Shown in pieces: positions 10,396-22,101 of a stretch of DNA of 44,437 bases (positions within the stretch are counted from its first letter, which is position 1; every line of letters begins with the position of its first letter). Origin of the DNA: Chara braunii (lineage: Eukaryota > Streptophyta > Charophyceae > Charales > Characeae). Both the position numbers and the translations under genes were made by a program. A model generated the notes under the pieces. That model saw only the letters and a program-made list of their open reading frames with translations. It ran no database searches and was not told the DNA's origin. The stretch is from positions 3,864,707 to 3,909,143 of the forward strand of contig BFEA01000004.1 of assembly GCA_003427395.1 (NCBI GenBank). The letters run 5' to 3'.

Positions 10396-11583
10396 ACAAC
10401 TCTTATGAAGATCCCGCAAAAGACTAACGAACTGACAATATGTATTTTCTGATTCTACTGAGGTGGAGGTAGAAGGAATGTGGCCCTGTGTGACCTGTCC
10501 TGCTACCTTAACCTAGTGATTGATGTCAAATCTTATGATTTTACTCCGTATGAGATTGAAGATATTTTGTTTGTGTATGTCTGAAGGGAAAAATTTTGGC
10601 GATGTTAGCTCTATACTTTCTTCCTTTAGACGACTATCTCTAGACGCTGATCTGATAAGAAGTTAGAGAGGCTACCTAGAGGAAGTTATGTCGATGTAGT
10701 ATTATTTCCGACTGAATGAAGTTCACTATATTGAACTTCGGATAGGGTCGTATTGATAACAAAGAGGTGTTGAGACCATGTGGACCTGTGTGTGATTGTA
10801 GATCATCTCAATCAAGAAGACTCATTATGAGTCTATACAAGACTCCATGCTGTTGCCTTATGGTAACATGTTGGTTCGCCAACTCAACCCTCACTCACCC
10901 TCGACACCCACACTTTGCATCGACCTCCACACTGAAAGACATTTCTGATTTTCGGGTCATTGTCCAAAAAGGTATGTGTTTGGTCAAAAGGGGTCCTTGA
11001 AATGGCTGAAGTCAGATTTGGATGAATGACTAAGTCGAAAGGGGGATGTCTTACTGAAAGGTTGGAAGTGTAAGTGTAATGTGGTTAAAAGTGAATAAAT
11101 GGTTGACTCCGTTAGAATTGTGTAATGCATTTGGATTTGTTTGCAGGTCAGTAAAACGACCAGCCATGCTATTCACTGCAACCCATTGAGAAACTTACGC
11201 TGTTCTGGGCCTTGATCCAGACATTTCGTCAAACGAGCGATTTTATACACTTGGTTTGAGTACCTAACCTTGTACTTTTCCCTGACTGTTAAGCAAATTA
11301 GGCGAAAAACCTTATTTATTTTATGTTCATTTCATCTATACATGTTTGAAAGGTCAATGACCTAAATTTCCCCTGATGAATTCAAACTGTTCATGTGAAT
11401 GTGTTAAGTGTATATGACATCTCCTTGCCTAATTACTTAATCTTATTTCATTTCCTATGTATGTGTGGTATGGCAAAAGGTTTTCAGAAAGAGATATGTT
11501 GAATGAACTTAATTACTAAGTAGGATGGGTATATATTTTATGTGCAACCCTTGATAATTCATGCATTTGAGAGGATCCTGCTC
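10396..11583. other. 3' interior of element 1, nothing recognised
   Basis: This is AT-rich sequence without coding signal. It precedes the polypurine tract and 3' LTR. Confidence 0.45.
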
Positions 11584-11597
11584 AGGAGAAGGGGGGA
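11584..11597 (+). other. Polypurine tract of element 1
   Basis: AGGAGAAGGGGGGA lies immediately before the inferred start of the 3' LTR, where retroelements prime plus-strand synthesis. It is the only such purine run nearby. Confidence 0.65.
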
Positions 11598-12060
11598 TCA
11601 GTTATGAGTCATACATATAGAAATTATTTCTAGGCAAAGCGTAGTATGTGCGAACGTTCGTCGGTCGAGTCGACCTTATTTGTAAGTCGGTCCAGGGGAT
11701 CAGCGCCCCGATGCTCGACACATATAGGGGTCAGTCTTATGCGTTCAGCCACGCGTATACCTATGCTACAACGATCGAGCAAAATGCCTTCGACTGACTT
11801 ACTTCTGCGATTGCAAGTAAAAGCCTTCGCACGTGAGTCAGTAGCTCAGCAGGGATACATCCACCTAAGGGATGGTGACAACTCCCGCAGGTAGAGGTGA
11901 GTTGTACCTCGCAGAATCTCTGTCCTGTCGCAATATAGCTGGCACGCACGGTCGGAGTTGGTCTTTGGCTGAAACTTTTATAAAACTCCTGCGTGATACG
12001 ACCGTGAGGTCCGACACTGAAAATACTTAGCGTCTGGGTGTGGGACCGTCGCGCCCGACA
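11598..12060 (+). mobile_element. LTR copy 2 (3' LTR of element 1)
   Basis: This ~463-bp copy starts after the polypurine tract and ends GCCCGACA at 12,060. It matches LTR copy 1 over its second half and copy 3 (21,651-22,099) along its length. No primer-binding site follows, so it is a 3' LTR or a solo LTR. Orientation and spacing suit pairing with copy 1, for an element of about 12 kb. The first bases read TC rather than TG, consistent with decay. A GTGAGT splice-donor-like site is at 11,897-11,902. Confidence 0.75.
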
Positions 12061-12139
12061 ACACGATTGAAGGGGAGAGAGAGTAGAAAAAGGAGGCTGG
12101 CGAGCAGGATAAGAAGTAAGGAAGCAAAAGTCATTTTTC

Positions 12140-12520
12140 CTCCATCTAAGAGAAAATTCATTCTCATTTTGTAAAGTTGCTGAATCGGGCACGGGTACAG
12201 CAGCAGCGTGCATGTCGGGCAATGTAAGTTTTCTTGTTCTAGCGAAATGTTCGTTCTCATTTGTCTCTACCTGGTGGTCACGGTCCGGACGGTGCTCGTT
12301 TTCACGCACGACATGGTGGAATGACATTCGTGATCGCACTTCGCTTCTTGATCTAGATGTTATTCGTGGTCGTGTTCGTCAGCATGGTTATGATCGAGGT
12401 CTTCGACTAGGTTGTCGTCGTGCTTAACGGAGGGCAATTCCATTCGGTTGGTCTATTTCCTCGTGCAGGTGTATCGTTCTATGTTCTAGCGAAAAAGCCA
12501 CTCTGATTTTGCATATGTGG
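12140..12520 (+). repeat. Short motif repeats near B1 start
   Basis: A motif of the form TAGCGAAA...CATTCTCATTTTG, often followed by TGGTGAG, occurs at about 12,145, 12,240 and 12,485. It recurs in B2 at about 38,765 and 39,111. Confidence 0.5.
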
Positions 12521-12529
12521 TGAGTAGTG

Positions 12530-13489
12530 CAGGGAGGCTTGTAGCAACCGTTTTCTGGATTACCATCATGGTTGTCGTCATTACACTGATTGTTTCCACT
12601 CATGGAAAATCGTGCGAATCATCATAAGCTCCAGACTGTCATCACAACTGCCATTATCGGGATCGAGGTGGGGGTCAGCGTCATTAGGACTATACTGCCC
12701 ATGGTGGTCGTCAAGTTCGGATGTTGTTCATCGTGCTTGGTCATCAAGATAGTGGTGCTATTCGTAGTACGTTTAATCATCTTGCGCCATTACTGCGAGC
12801 ATGCTGCTCATTCGGATGGAAGTTTGTCCTACGTAGTACTAGTCAGATTCAACGTCCACATCGTTGTCATCTTCGCTCTTTAGTTGCTGATCGAGATGTT
12901 ATTTAGGAACGACATTGTGGTGTTGCTGCTAAGGTTGCAGGCTGCCACTGAAGTGGCAAAGTTGTTGTTATTATTGCAGCAGTTGCTGTGTCTTTTGGAG
13001 TAGCGCTCTGTTTCGTACTATTCTGTTCTTAGTTGTTGCTATGGTTGTAATACGTCGCACTGTTGTGATCCATTGCTGCTGTAGCACTTTCGAGTGGTAT
13101 CATGATTTTAGACACTGTTGTCCTTTGTTGTATATCTCGTTGTTATTTCTGCATTTTAACTGCGAGTATCACTATGCATAGACGATCACTGCATTTAGGC
13201 GCGTTCTTACTGAGCTTTGTTGTATTTGTTGGTCGGTGCAGAGTTATAAGACACATATTTGAATAGAGCACGTGGCTTTAGAGGGAGTGACTACACTTTG
13301 CAAGGGGGTGATTGTTGTGACTTGAGGGTCTGTCAGGAGGTCGTTGTTCTGCATTGTGGCCGTGGTGTTGCCACCTCCACTGCGATTTGGTCACCATTGT
13401 GGGGTGCTCAGGTGCATCGAGATATCAATGCTCTTTCACATGAGTTCGAGTTGAACCTCTCTTATATCTCGAGAGTCTAATTTTTCTTC
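12530..13489. other. GTT/CGT-rich degenerate repeats, no gene
   Basis: Sequence of CATCGTG, GTTGTT and GATCGAGATGTTAT pieces gives hydrophobic Val/Leu/Ile-rich frames such as 12,590-12,883. These reflect composition, and I do not call a membrane protein. Confidence 0.45.
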
Positions 13490-13870
13490 TTCTGTCTTTC
13501 TTACTCTAAGTTTAGTCTTTTGGTTACGAGAGGAAGGCGGCATGCGGGATTGAAAACCCATAATCCGTGTCAAACCCTCGTTGGGAGGTGCGCCCCACCG
13601 ATTGCAGGAGCTCTGCCAGAAAGTATGCGAGGTTCTAGAGGCAGGGAACTGTTAGGTATACTTCCTTTGCCCAGTGTGAGCCCACTATGCCCCTACCATG
13701 ACATCTCTCTAGTGTGTCTGAGAGGTATGCATGCGTTCCTTTATGGTCTTTGTTTCTTTTCATAACTTAATCAAACAAATTAAAAATAATACATGCGTGA
13801 ATTTCAATTCATTTTGTTCTGACTGAAATTAGACTAAGGGATAAAGTAGGGGAAGGTAGTCTTGCATTCG
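13490..13870 (+). repeat. B-family conserved block, copy 1
   Basis: This aligns with 39,840-40,260. Shared pieces include TTGGTTACGAGAGGAAGGC, GCGGGATTG, CCACCGATTG and a GAAATTCA-like segment. Indels break any common reading frame, so it behaves as a non-coding repeat module. Confidence 0.65.
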
Positions 13871-13944
13871 TTTGACAGAGTCATAAAAGGTTGGATATTG
13901 ATTCTAAGCTGAATGATTCAGCGCTATATTTTTTTTGTTTTATA

Positions 13945-14440
13945 CAGGGACAAATATTGTTTCTTAGCAACATGATCTGGCCACTTTTTTATTTCTGAGG
14001 GTTTGCCAGTCTGATTTTTAGGTCAAACATTGTTTCTAAGCAGAATGACTTCGTCTATCTGTTTTGTTTTGGGATTTCTGACTGAAGTTTGACAAAATGG
14101 TCCAACTTCATGTTTTTTTTTGTCTTAAGATAGTCTGAACATTGTTTTAAAGCAGAATAGTTCAATCTTTTTGTTTTATTCTAAGGGAGGATTCTGATAA
14201 AAGGTTAAACATTGTTTCTAAGCAGAATGGTTTAGCCTGAAGCCACACATACTAAGAGTACAAACGAGGATACATATGAATACTTTATTCATATTTGCAT
14301 GTGAAAAAACAGTTCGACATTGTTTATAAGGAGCATGATCTAGCTTAAGCCATATTACTAAGAAAAGAAGTGGAGTCAATAGTACAATTGGAAGTAAACT
14401 GACAATTTGAACATTGTTTCTAAGCAGAATGGTTCAGTTC
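13945..14440 (+). repeat. Spaced repeats of ATTGTTTCTAAGCAGAATGG
   Basis: Copies of this ~20-30-bp motif occur at about 13,951, 14,025, 14,130, 14,207, 14,317 and 14,409, spaced 70-110 bp. Two more lie on the far side of the minisatellite, at about 20,230 and 20,318, in the same orientation. The minisatellite therefore appears to have expanded inside this array. Confidence 0.65.
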
Positions 14441-14689
14441 CCTACCATATTTGAAGCATAAGTGGGTATCACCTACTTGAAAATTTAGAGATGAAAAAAA
14501 TGAAGTGATAAATTTGTTCTGTTGTTTTTTACATGAATTCGAGGTGCGAGTTTGTTCTTCATGGTTGAAAAAAAAAAGTTAAGCAAGGAATGGAAAGTGA
14601 GGGTGTGATGTTCATAGTGAAACTTCATATTTTTTGTCACTTCGGTGAAAAACAATATGCAATTCGCTGTGAATAATATGTCTAGGTGA

Positions 14690-16956
14690 GATTATTAACT
14701 TTCATGATTTTCATCACTTTGAACTTCTCAATGTTCTCATGAATTTCACTGATTTGAACCTCTCATGAATTTCACTGGTTTGAACCTCTCATGAATTTCA
14801 CCGATTTGAACTTCTCATGAATTTCACCGATTTAAATTTGTCATGCATTTCATCGACTTCATGCGTTCATAAATTTCACCACTCCAATTCGTTCACAATT
14901 TTCACTATTGTCCACGCATGGGGGGGGCAAGAAGAGCAGAACCAGTTTCAGACCTTCACTAATTTCACCACTTCAAATTGTTCACAAGTTTCATTATCGT
15001 TCACACAAAGGGAGAGGGGGGGGGGAGATGTCAATTTTAGACATTCACTTATTTCATTACTTCAAATCATTCACAAGTGAAACTATCGTCCACACTAGGG
15101 GGGAGACAATTTTATGGCTTCACTTATTTCACCACTTCAGTTCATTTTCAATTTTTATTATCATTCACGCAGGGGAAGATGGGGGAGAGGGGCAATTTCA
15201 TGCCTTCATTAATTTCACCACTTCAGGTCCTTCACAACTTTCACTACCTTCAATATTTCCACTACTTCATGTTGTTCACAACTTTCACTATTGTCTAAGC
15301 AATGGGGAAATAATTTTATGCCTTTACTGCGTCCAAGCACGACGAAGGGGGGGGAGGGGGGGGGGGGGGGAATTTCATGCCTTTACAGATTTCACCACTT
15401 CAGTTCATTCATAATTTTTATTATCGTCCATGCAAAGAGGGGGGGGGAAGGAGTGGGGAAAATTTCAGATCTTCATTCACAAGTTTCACTATCTTCCGCG
15501 CAAAGGGGGGGAAAGGGGAGCGGGGACGATTTCAGGCATTCACTAATTTCACCATTTCAAATCGTTCACAAGTTTCACTATTGTCCACTCAAAGGGGGGG
15601 ACAATTTCATGCATTCACTTCGTTAATTTCACCACTTCATATCATTCACAATTTTCATTATCGTCAAGGCAGGGGAAGGGGGGGGAGGGGGAAGGGGGCA
15701 GGAGGGGGAAAGGGGGGGAGTCCATGCAAAGAGGGGGGGGGAAGGAGTGGGGCAAATTTCAGATCTTCATTAATTTCATCTTTTTAAATCGTTCACAAGT
15801 TTCACTATCTTCCGCGCAAAGGGGGGGAAAGGGGAGCGGCGACGATTTCAGGCATTCACTAATTTCACCATTTCAAATCGTTTACAAGTTTCACTATCGT
15901 CCACTCAAACGGGGGGACAATTTCATGCATTCACTTCGTTAATTTCACCACTTCATATCATTCACAATTTTCATTATCGTCAAGGTAGGGGAAGGGGGGG
16001 GGAGGGTGAAGGGGGAAGGGGGAATGGGGAAGGGGGTGATTTCATGTCTTCATGAATTTCACCACTTTAGTTCATTCACAATTTTCACTATCGTTCACGC
16101 AATGGGGAAGTAGGAAGGAGTGGTGTCGATTTCAAACCCTCACTATTTTCACCACTTCAGGGGTGGGGGCAGTTGATTCATGCCTTCACTAATTTCACCA
16201 CTTCAGGTCGTTCACAACTTTCGCTATTGTCCAAACCATGGGGAGGGGCAATTTCGTACCTTCACTAATTTTATCACTTCACAACTTCCACTATCGTCCA
16301 GACCATTGGGAGGGGTAATTTCATACCTTCACTAATTTTACCACTTCAGGGTGTTCATAACTTTCCCTATCATCCAAGCAATAGGGAGGGATAATTTTAT
16401 ACCTTCACTTATTTCTCCACTTCACAACTCTCACATTTGACCAGACCGTGAGGAGGGGCAATTTCACCTTCACTAATTTCACCATTTCAGGTCGTACACA
16501 ACTTTCACTATCGTCCAAGTAATGGGGATACAATTTAATGTCTGCACTTCGTCCAAGCAAGAGGGGAGGGGGCGGAGGGAGAACAATTTCATGTCCTCAC
16601 TCATTTCACCACTTCAGTTTATTCACAATTTTCACTACCATCCACGTAGGGGAGAGGGGAGGTAGCAGGGCCGATTTCATATCTTCGCCAATTTCACAAC
16701 TTTAAGTCATTTACAACTTTTATTATCGTTCATAAGTTTCATTATCATCCACACAAAAGGGTGAGGGGAGCAGAACCGATTTCAAACATTCACTAAGTTC
16801 GCCACTTCAAATTGTTCACAAGTTTCACTATCGCTCACGCAAAGGGGGGACCAAATTCATGTCCTTACTGATTTCACCACTTCAGTTCATTCACAATTTT
16901 CACTATCGTCGATGTAAGGGAAGAGAGGGGAAGAGAGTGATTTAAGACCTTCACTA
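14690..16956 (+). repeat. Minisatellite, left arm (G-rich on plus strand)
   Basis: The unit is ~75-95 bp: CCTTCACTAATTTCACC, ACTTCAG, TTCACAA, TTTCACTATCGTCCA, then a variable G-run of up to 14 G. About 25 degenerate copies run in one orientation. The Phe/Thr/His-rich frames here are translations of the repeat. A ~300-bp stretch (15,427-15,720) is duplicated next to itself (15,721 to about 16,030). Confidence 0.85.
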
Positions 16957-19480
16957 AATTGTGTCCCCTTTCCCTTGACTTAAATGATAGTGAAAGTTGT
17001 CAACAAATTGAAATGGTGAAATTAGTGAAGAGATGAAATTGACTTCCCCCATTTTTTTCTGCTTTGACAATAGTGAAAATTGTGAACGAAATGAAGTGGT
17101 GAAATTAGTGAAGGTCTGTAATTGCCCCTTCCCTCCCCTCCCCCTCCCCCTTTGCTTGAACGATAGTGATAGTTCTGAACAAACTGAAGTGGTGAAATCG
17201 GTGAAGGCATGAAATTGCTCCCCACTCCTGCATAGATGAGAGTGAAAGTTATGAATGTACTGAATTTGTGAAATTCGTGAAGGCTTGAAATTGTCCCTTC
17301 CCCCCACCCCACCCGCCCCACCTTGTTTGGACGACATTCAAGGTTGTGAACGAACTGAAGTGATGAAATTCATGAAGACCTAAAATTGCGCCCCCCTTCC
17401 GCTTGGCTTAAACGATAGTGAAAGTTGTGAACAAACTGAACTGGTGAAATCAGTAAGGGTATGAAATCATCACCCCCCCTACTGCACAGATGAGAGTGGA
17501 AGTTGTGAATGAACTGAAGTGGTGAAATTTGTGAAGGCCTGAAATTTTCGCTTCCCTCTTCCCCCTTCCTTGCTTGGACGATAGTGAAGGTTATAAACGA
17601 ATTGAAGTAATGAAATTTGTGAAGGTCTGCAATTGCACCCCCTTCTCCTTAGCATAGACGATAATGAAAGTTGTGAACAAACTGACGTGGTGAAATCGGT
17701 GAAGGCATGAAATTGTACCCCCCCCTCTCCTGTGTAGTCGATAGTGGAAATTGTGAACAAATTGAAGTGGTAAAATTCGTGAAGGTCTGAACTTGCCCCT
17801 TCTGTCCCCCCCCCCTCTTGCTTGGACGATAGTGAAGGTGATGAACGAAGTGAAGTAGTAAAAATTGTGAGGACCTTAAATTATTCATTTCGTCCTCCCT
17901 GCCCCTTGTTAAGACGATAGTGAAGGTTGTGAACGAACTGAAGTGACGAAATTTGTGAAGGCCTACAATTACACATCCCTTCCCCTTGGCATAGGCGATA
18001 GTGAAAGTTGTGAACAAATTGAAGCGGATGAAATCGGTGAAGGCATGAAATTACATCCCCCCTCTTCCTGTATAGTCAATTGTAAAAGTTGTGAATAAAC
18101 TCAAGTGCTAAAATCCGTGAAGGTCTGAAATTGTCATTTCCGTCCTCTCCCCTTCTTGCTTGGACGGTAGTGAAAGTTGTGAATTAATTGAAGTAGTAAA
18201 ATTTGTGAAGGTCCGAAATTGTCCCGTCCGTCCTCCCCCCCCTGCTTGAACAGTAGTCAAGGTTATGAACAAATTGAAGTGGTGAAATTTGTGAAGGCTT
18301 GAAATTGCACCCCCTTTCGTCTGAGTGAAAGTGGTGAACAAACTAAAGTGGTGAAATCGATGAAGGCATGAAATTACCCCCCCCCCTACACACACACACA
18401 CTTCCTGCATAGGCGATAGTAAAAATTATGAATGAACTTAAGTGGTGAAATTCGTGAAAGCCTGAAATTGTCATTTCTACCCCTCATCCTCTTGCTTCGA
18501 CTGTAGTGTAGGTTGTGAACGAACCCCCCGTCCTCCATAGACGATACTGAAAGTTATAACTTAAGTGGTGAAATTAGTGAAGGCATGTAATTGCACGTTC
18601 CGTCCTCCCTCCTTCTCGCTTGGATGGTAGTGAAGGTTGTGAACGAACTGAAGTGGTGAAATTTGTGAAGGTCTGAAATCGCACCCCTCTCCCCCTTGGC
18701 CTAGACAATAGTGAAAGTTGTAAACAAACTAAATTGTTGAAATCTGTGAAGGTATGAAATTGTACCCCCCCTTTTGCATAAACGATAATGAAAGTTGTGA
18801 ATGAACTGAAGTGATGAAATTCGCGAACACTTGAAATTGTCCTTTCCGTCCTCCTCTCCTCTTGCTTGGACAGTAGTGAAGGTTGTGAAGAAACTGAAGT
18901 GATGGAATTTGTGAGGGTCTACAATTGCACCCTCCTTCCCCTTGGCATAGACAATAGTGAAAATTATGAACAAACTAAAGTAATGAAATCGATGAAGGCA
19001 TGAAATTGCCCCCCTCCCCCCTCCNNCATAGTCAATAGTGAAAGTTGTGAATAAACATTCACAACTGAAATGGAGAAATCAGTGAAAGGTTGAAATGACC
19101 CCTTCCACCCCCCCCTCCCTTCATAGACGATAGTGAAATGAACTGGAGTGGTGAAATTCGTAAACTCATGAAATTGCTCTTTCTGCCCCTCTCCCCCTTG
19201 CATAGATGAGAGTTAAAGTTGTGAATGAACTGAAGTGGTGAACTTCATGAAGGCTTGAAATTGCCCCTTCCGTCTTCCCCCTTCCCTTGGTTGGACGGTA
19301 GTGAAGGTTATGAATGAACTGAAATGGTGAACTTCGTGAAGGCCTGAAATTGCCTCTTTCGTTATTCCTCCTCCCCTTGCTTGGGCGGTAGTGAAGGTTA
19401 TGAACGGGTTGAAGTGGTGAAATTTGCGAAGGTCTGAAATTGCCCCCCTTTTCCCCTTCTGCGTGAACGGTAGTGCGACG
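16957..19480 (-). repeat. Minisatellite, right arm (same unit, inverted)
   Basis: From ~16,957 the same unit continues in the opposite orientation (GATAGTGAAAGTTGTGAAC, GAAGTGGTGAAAT, GTGAAGG, then C-runs). About 30 copies are present. Together with the left arm it forms an inverted repeat of two ~2.3-2.5 kb arms. Two unknown bases lie at 19,025-19,026. Frames on the minus strand are repeat translations. Confidence 0.85.
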
Positions 19481-19599
19481 ATAATTGTGAAAGATGTGCG
19501 TGAACTGAAAGTTGTGAAAAAATTGAAAGGGTTGATGCCGACTGAAAAACATTTTAGTAAAATGTTCACAAGCGGTTATCGGATAGTTGAAAATTCAAG

Positions 19600-20010
19600 A
19601 CTGAAAATTCTGAAGTGAGAGTTTTTGGCAGTCTGAAAATCATGAATGGTCTTGAAGTGGTGAAAGGTCTGAAGACCCTGAAAACCACCTGTTTAGGCAG
19701 GTTGTATCCTGAAGTGGTGAAGGGTGTCATGAAGTGGTCAAGTGAGAGTTTTTGACAATTTGAAAATCTTGAATGGTTTTGAAGTTGTGAAAGGTCTGAA
19801 GACCATGAAAACCACCCTTTACCACTTGAGGATGCAGCCTGCATAAACAGGTGGTTTTCAGGGTCTTCGAAGCTTTCACCACTTCAGGACCATTCAGGAT
19901 TTTCAGACCTGAATGGTCCTAAAGTGGTGAAAGGTCCGAAGACCTTGAAAACCACTTGTTTAGGCAAGCTGAAGTGGTGAAGGGTGTCTTGAAGTGATGA
20001 TGAAAAATAC
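19600..20010. repeat. ~125-bp repeats with a 54-bp inverted pair
   Basis: GAGAGTTTTTG...GAAGTGGTGAAAGGTCTGAAGACC...GAAAACCACC units occur at about 19,617 and 19,742, with related copies following. Arms 19,845-19,898 and 19,908-19,961 are complementary over 54 nt with few mismatches and a 9-base loop, forming a strong hairpin. The GAAGTGGTGAA core also occurs in the neighbouring minisatellite, which suggests common ancestry. Confidence 0.7.
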
Positions 20011-20509
20011 GACTATTGTTAACATTCTCTCAAGAGGTCAACAATGTAAATTTTGAAACGTTTCAAGTATGCTGATGAAAGCATTGATATGAAGTGATAG
20101 AAACCAAGATTGTGAACCGAGTACTCTTAGCACAGTGGAAAAAAAAAAATTGTCGTTAACCTTCTGTCATTTGAAAACAAGTTAAAAAGTTATTCAAATT
20201 TTGAATATTTAACATAATTTAGGGCGATTAGGCTTTGTTTCTAAGCAGAATCATCTAGTCACATGCCCAAAGCAACGATAAGTAGTTGTGCAACTTGTTC
20301 ATGTATAACCTAAGGCATGTTAGGCATTATTTATAAGTAAAATGGTCTAGCGGAATGCCATATGTCAGATGGGTAAATGGGTAATCATCTGAAAGATCAA
20401 CGATCTATCTCATATGAAAATGACTTGGAAGTTTTTGTGAGAGACTTAGCGTGGTTGTATGTGTTTGCTTGAAGTTGTCTTTTGATAGGTAGTAACTTTA
20501 GATGTTCAA

Positions 20510-20800
20510 ATGTTTTGGAAAGACACTTTCTCTAAAAGGAGTGTTGTTCAAATTTTTACAAATCCAAGGAGTTAGTCAATTTTTTGTACGTACAAATCCA
20601 ACTTTTGTCTAAGTTTCATATACGCCTTTGTAAAAATATGAGAAGCATACTTTTTTAGAGGAAATGTTGCCCAAAGTTTTACTAAATCAGAGAGTTGGAC
20701 AAAATTTGACTTTGTAAAGTCGAAAGTCGTTTTTTGATATCGTATCTAATTGAATATAATTCTTAGAATACACTTTATAACAGGGAAGTGTTGCCATTTT
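20510..20800 (+). repeat. AGGAGTGTTGTTCAAATTTTT repeat set, B1 copy
   Basis: Related units at about 20,535, 20,655 and 20,780 read AAAAGGAGTGTTGTTCAAAT or diverged versions. Two of them continue with ACTAAATC and GAGTTGGACAAAAT-like segments. The same unit is amplified in B2 at 41,680-42,720. Confidence 0.55.
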
Positions 20801-20929
20801 GTTTTTTGTTTTGAGAAGTTAAATTCTACTTAAGTAAGAGAGACTATGACGATCCACCCTGTGCATGAGAGATACTGTCGAAATGTTTTCAAATCTTTAA
20901 TATCATCTAGGGATAAGTAAGACTTAGTC

Positions 20930-21400
20930 TTGTGAAAAGTTGGGTGAGATATGAGATGCGGGTTATTATCCATTCAATTAAATATAGCTTTGGATACCGG
21001 TCTAAGCATAGCTTTGGATACTGGTCCAAGCATAATTTTGGATACTGGTCTATTGTGTGTAACGAATCCTCTTCGGTCAATTTGATTCAAGGCTTGATTA
21101 CGGTTGAACTTGGTTCTACGAGGATCATATTCTGCTATTTTTTTATAACAGGTCGGTTTACGACTCAACTCAGACCCATTCTCTCAACGTAACCTCATGC
21201 CTTAGTTCAATTGCTTTATTGTGTTTTCTTGGAATTTTTGCCTAGACTTATTTTATTGACCATTTTAAAGAACTGAGTGTCTTTTTATGAAAAGTTGACA
21301 GTGGTTGGGGTTGTACGCGTAAGGCAGGGTGTAAGTTCCTGGGAATGGTAAAGTTGACAAAATGGGTGTCCGACAATGTGACTTTTATTTGTGCGTATGT
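20930..21400 (+). repeat. B-family end block, copy 1
   Basis: This aligns with 42,750-43,080. Shared order: GAGGATCAT, TATAACAGGTC or GATAACAGGTC, CGACTCAA, ATTCTC, GACTTTTATT-like, GAGTGT and TAAGGCA(A/G)G. No coding frame is shared. A local tandem of AGCATAGCTTTGGATAC-like units is at 20,985-21,050. Confidence 0.6.
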
Positions 21401-21650
21401 TTTACGCAGATTAGTGTTTAAAAGTTGATATACAAGTCACACCTTGGAGGCAATGAGAATGACAACCATATGTCGCACGATCTTCATGCTTGATGGATCT
21501 ATCCCTTACTCTTTCTATTCTATCTCGCGTTCCGGTCCATACATGGACGTTGGGATGCTTGTTTGTTTATTTCTTGATTGACTACTTTTTCTCTATGTGG
21601 GAGCAATACTTGACGTTTTCTGGGGAGTCAAAAAAAGACTAGGCACGATT

Positions 21651-22099
21651 TGTGTATGAGGTTCTGTTTTATTTTTGTGAAGTGTATCGCGTGGTTAGAT
21701 GAACCATCCTAGTCTACCGGCACAGAGTTGCGCTTGGGAAATCATCCCCAGAGCGTCGGCTCATGTATATGTCCGATTATGACGTTCGACTACACGTACC
21801 CCCTATGCTACAACGTATGAGAAACGCCATCGGTTGGGCCACCTCCGCAATTATACTCGAGCAGCTTTCGCATGTGGTTCGATGGCTTGGCGGGGATACG
21901 CCTGTCCAAAGGTGGTGACCGTCTCTTGGGCAAAGGTAAGTTGTGCCTTGAGGGGCCTTCATCATGTCGTAGGGGTTCACGAGAGGTACGACTGATGCAC
22001 TCGGCCGGAGCGAGCAAAAGTTCCATTGCGAAAACATGTTGTAAAGATTCTGTGTGATGCGGCCGGGAAGGTCCTCCTACTGGACCGACGCACTCGACA
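21651..22099 (+). mobile_element. LTR copy 3 (5' LTR of element 3)
   Basis: This ~449-bp LTR starts TGTGTATGAG and ends CTCGACA. It is colinear with copy 2 but more diverged. The same primer-binding site follows after two bases, which makes it a 5' LTR. It carries GGTAAGTTGTGCC (21,935-21,947), an exact splice-donor-like site at the position where copy 2 has GTGAGT. Confidence 0.75.
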
Positions 22100-22101
22100 G
22101 G

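Larger units (their letters stand above)
12061..21640 (+). mobile_element. Composite repeat B1 (non-coding, partner of B2)
   Basis: This stretch lies between two LTRs of the tRNA-Asp family. It shares a series of modules, in the same order, with 38,735-43,190. These are short CATTCTCATTTTG motifs, a ~350-bp block (13,490-13,860), an array of short spaced repeats, a TTGTTGYCCAAATTTTT repeat set (20,510-20,800) and a ~400-bp end block (20,930-21,400). The middle differs: here it is a 4.8-kb minisatellite, in B2 a 384-bp inverted repeat. I see no transposase, gag or pol. It may be a large non-autonomous retroelement or a segmental duplication. Confidence 0.5.

Noticed and set aside
12590-12906. 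Hydrophobic frame that could look like a membrane protein
   Set aside because: The hydrophobicity comes from GTT/GTC/ATC-rich degenerate repeats, and an overlapping frame is equally open.
14817-19552. Many Phe/Thr/His-rich frames (FTNFTTS-type peptides) on both strands
   Set aside because: They mirror the 75-95-bp repeat unit, change frame at each G-run and are equally open in several frames.
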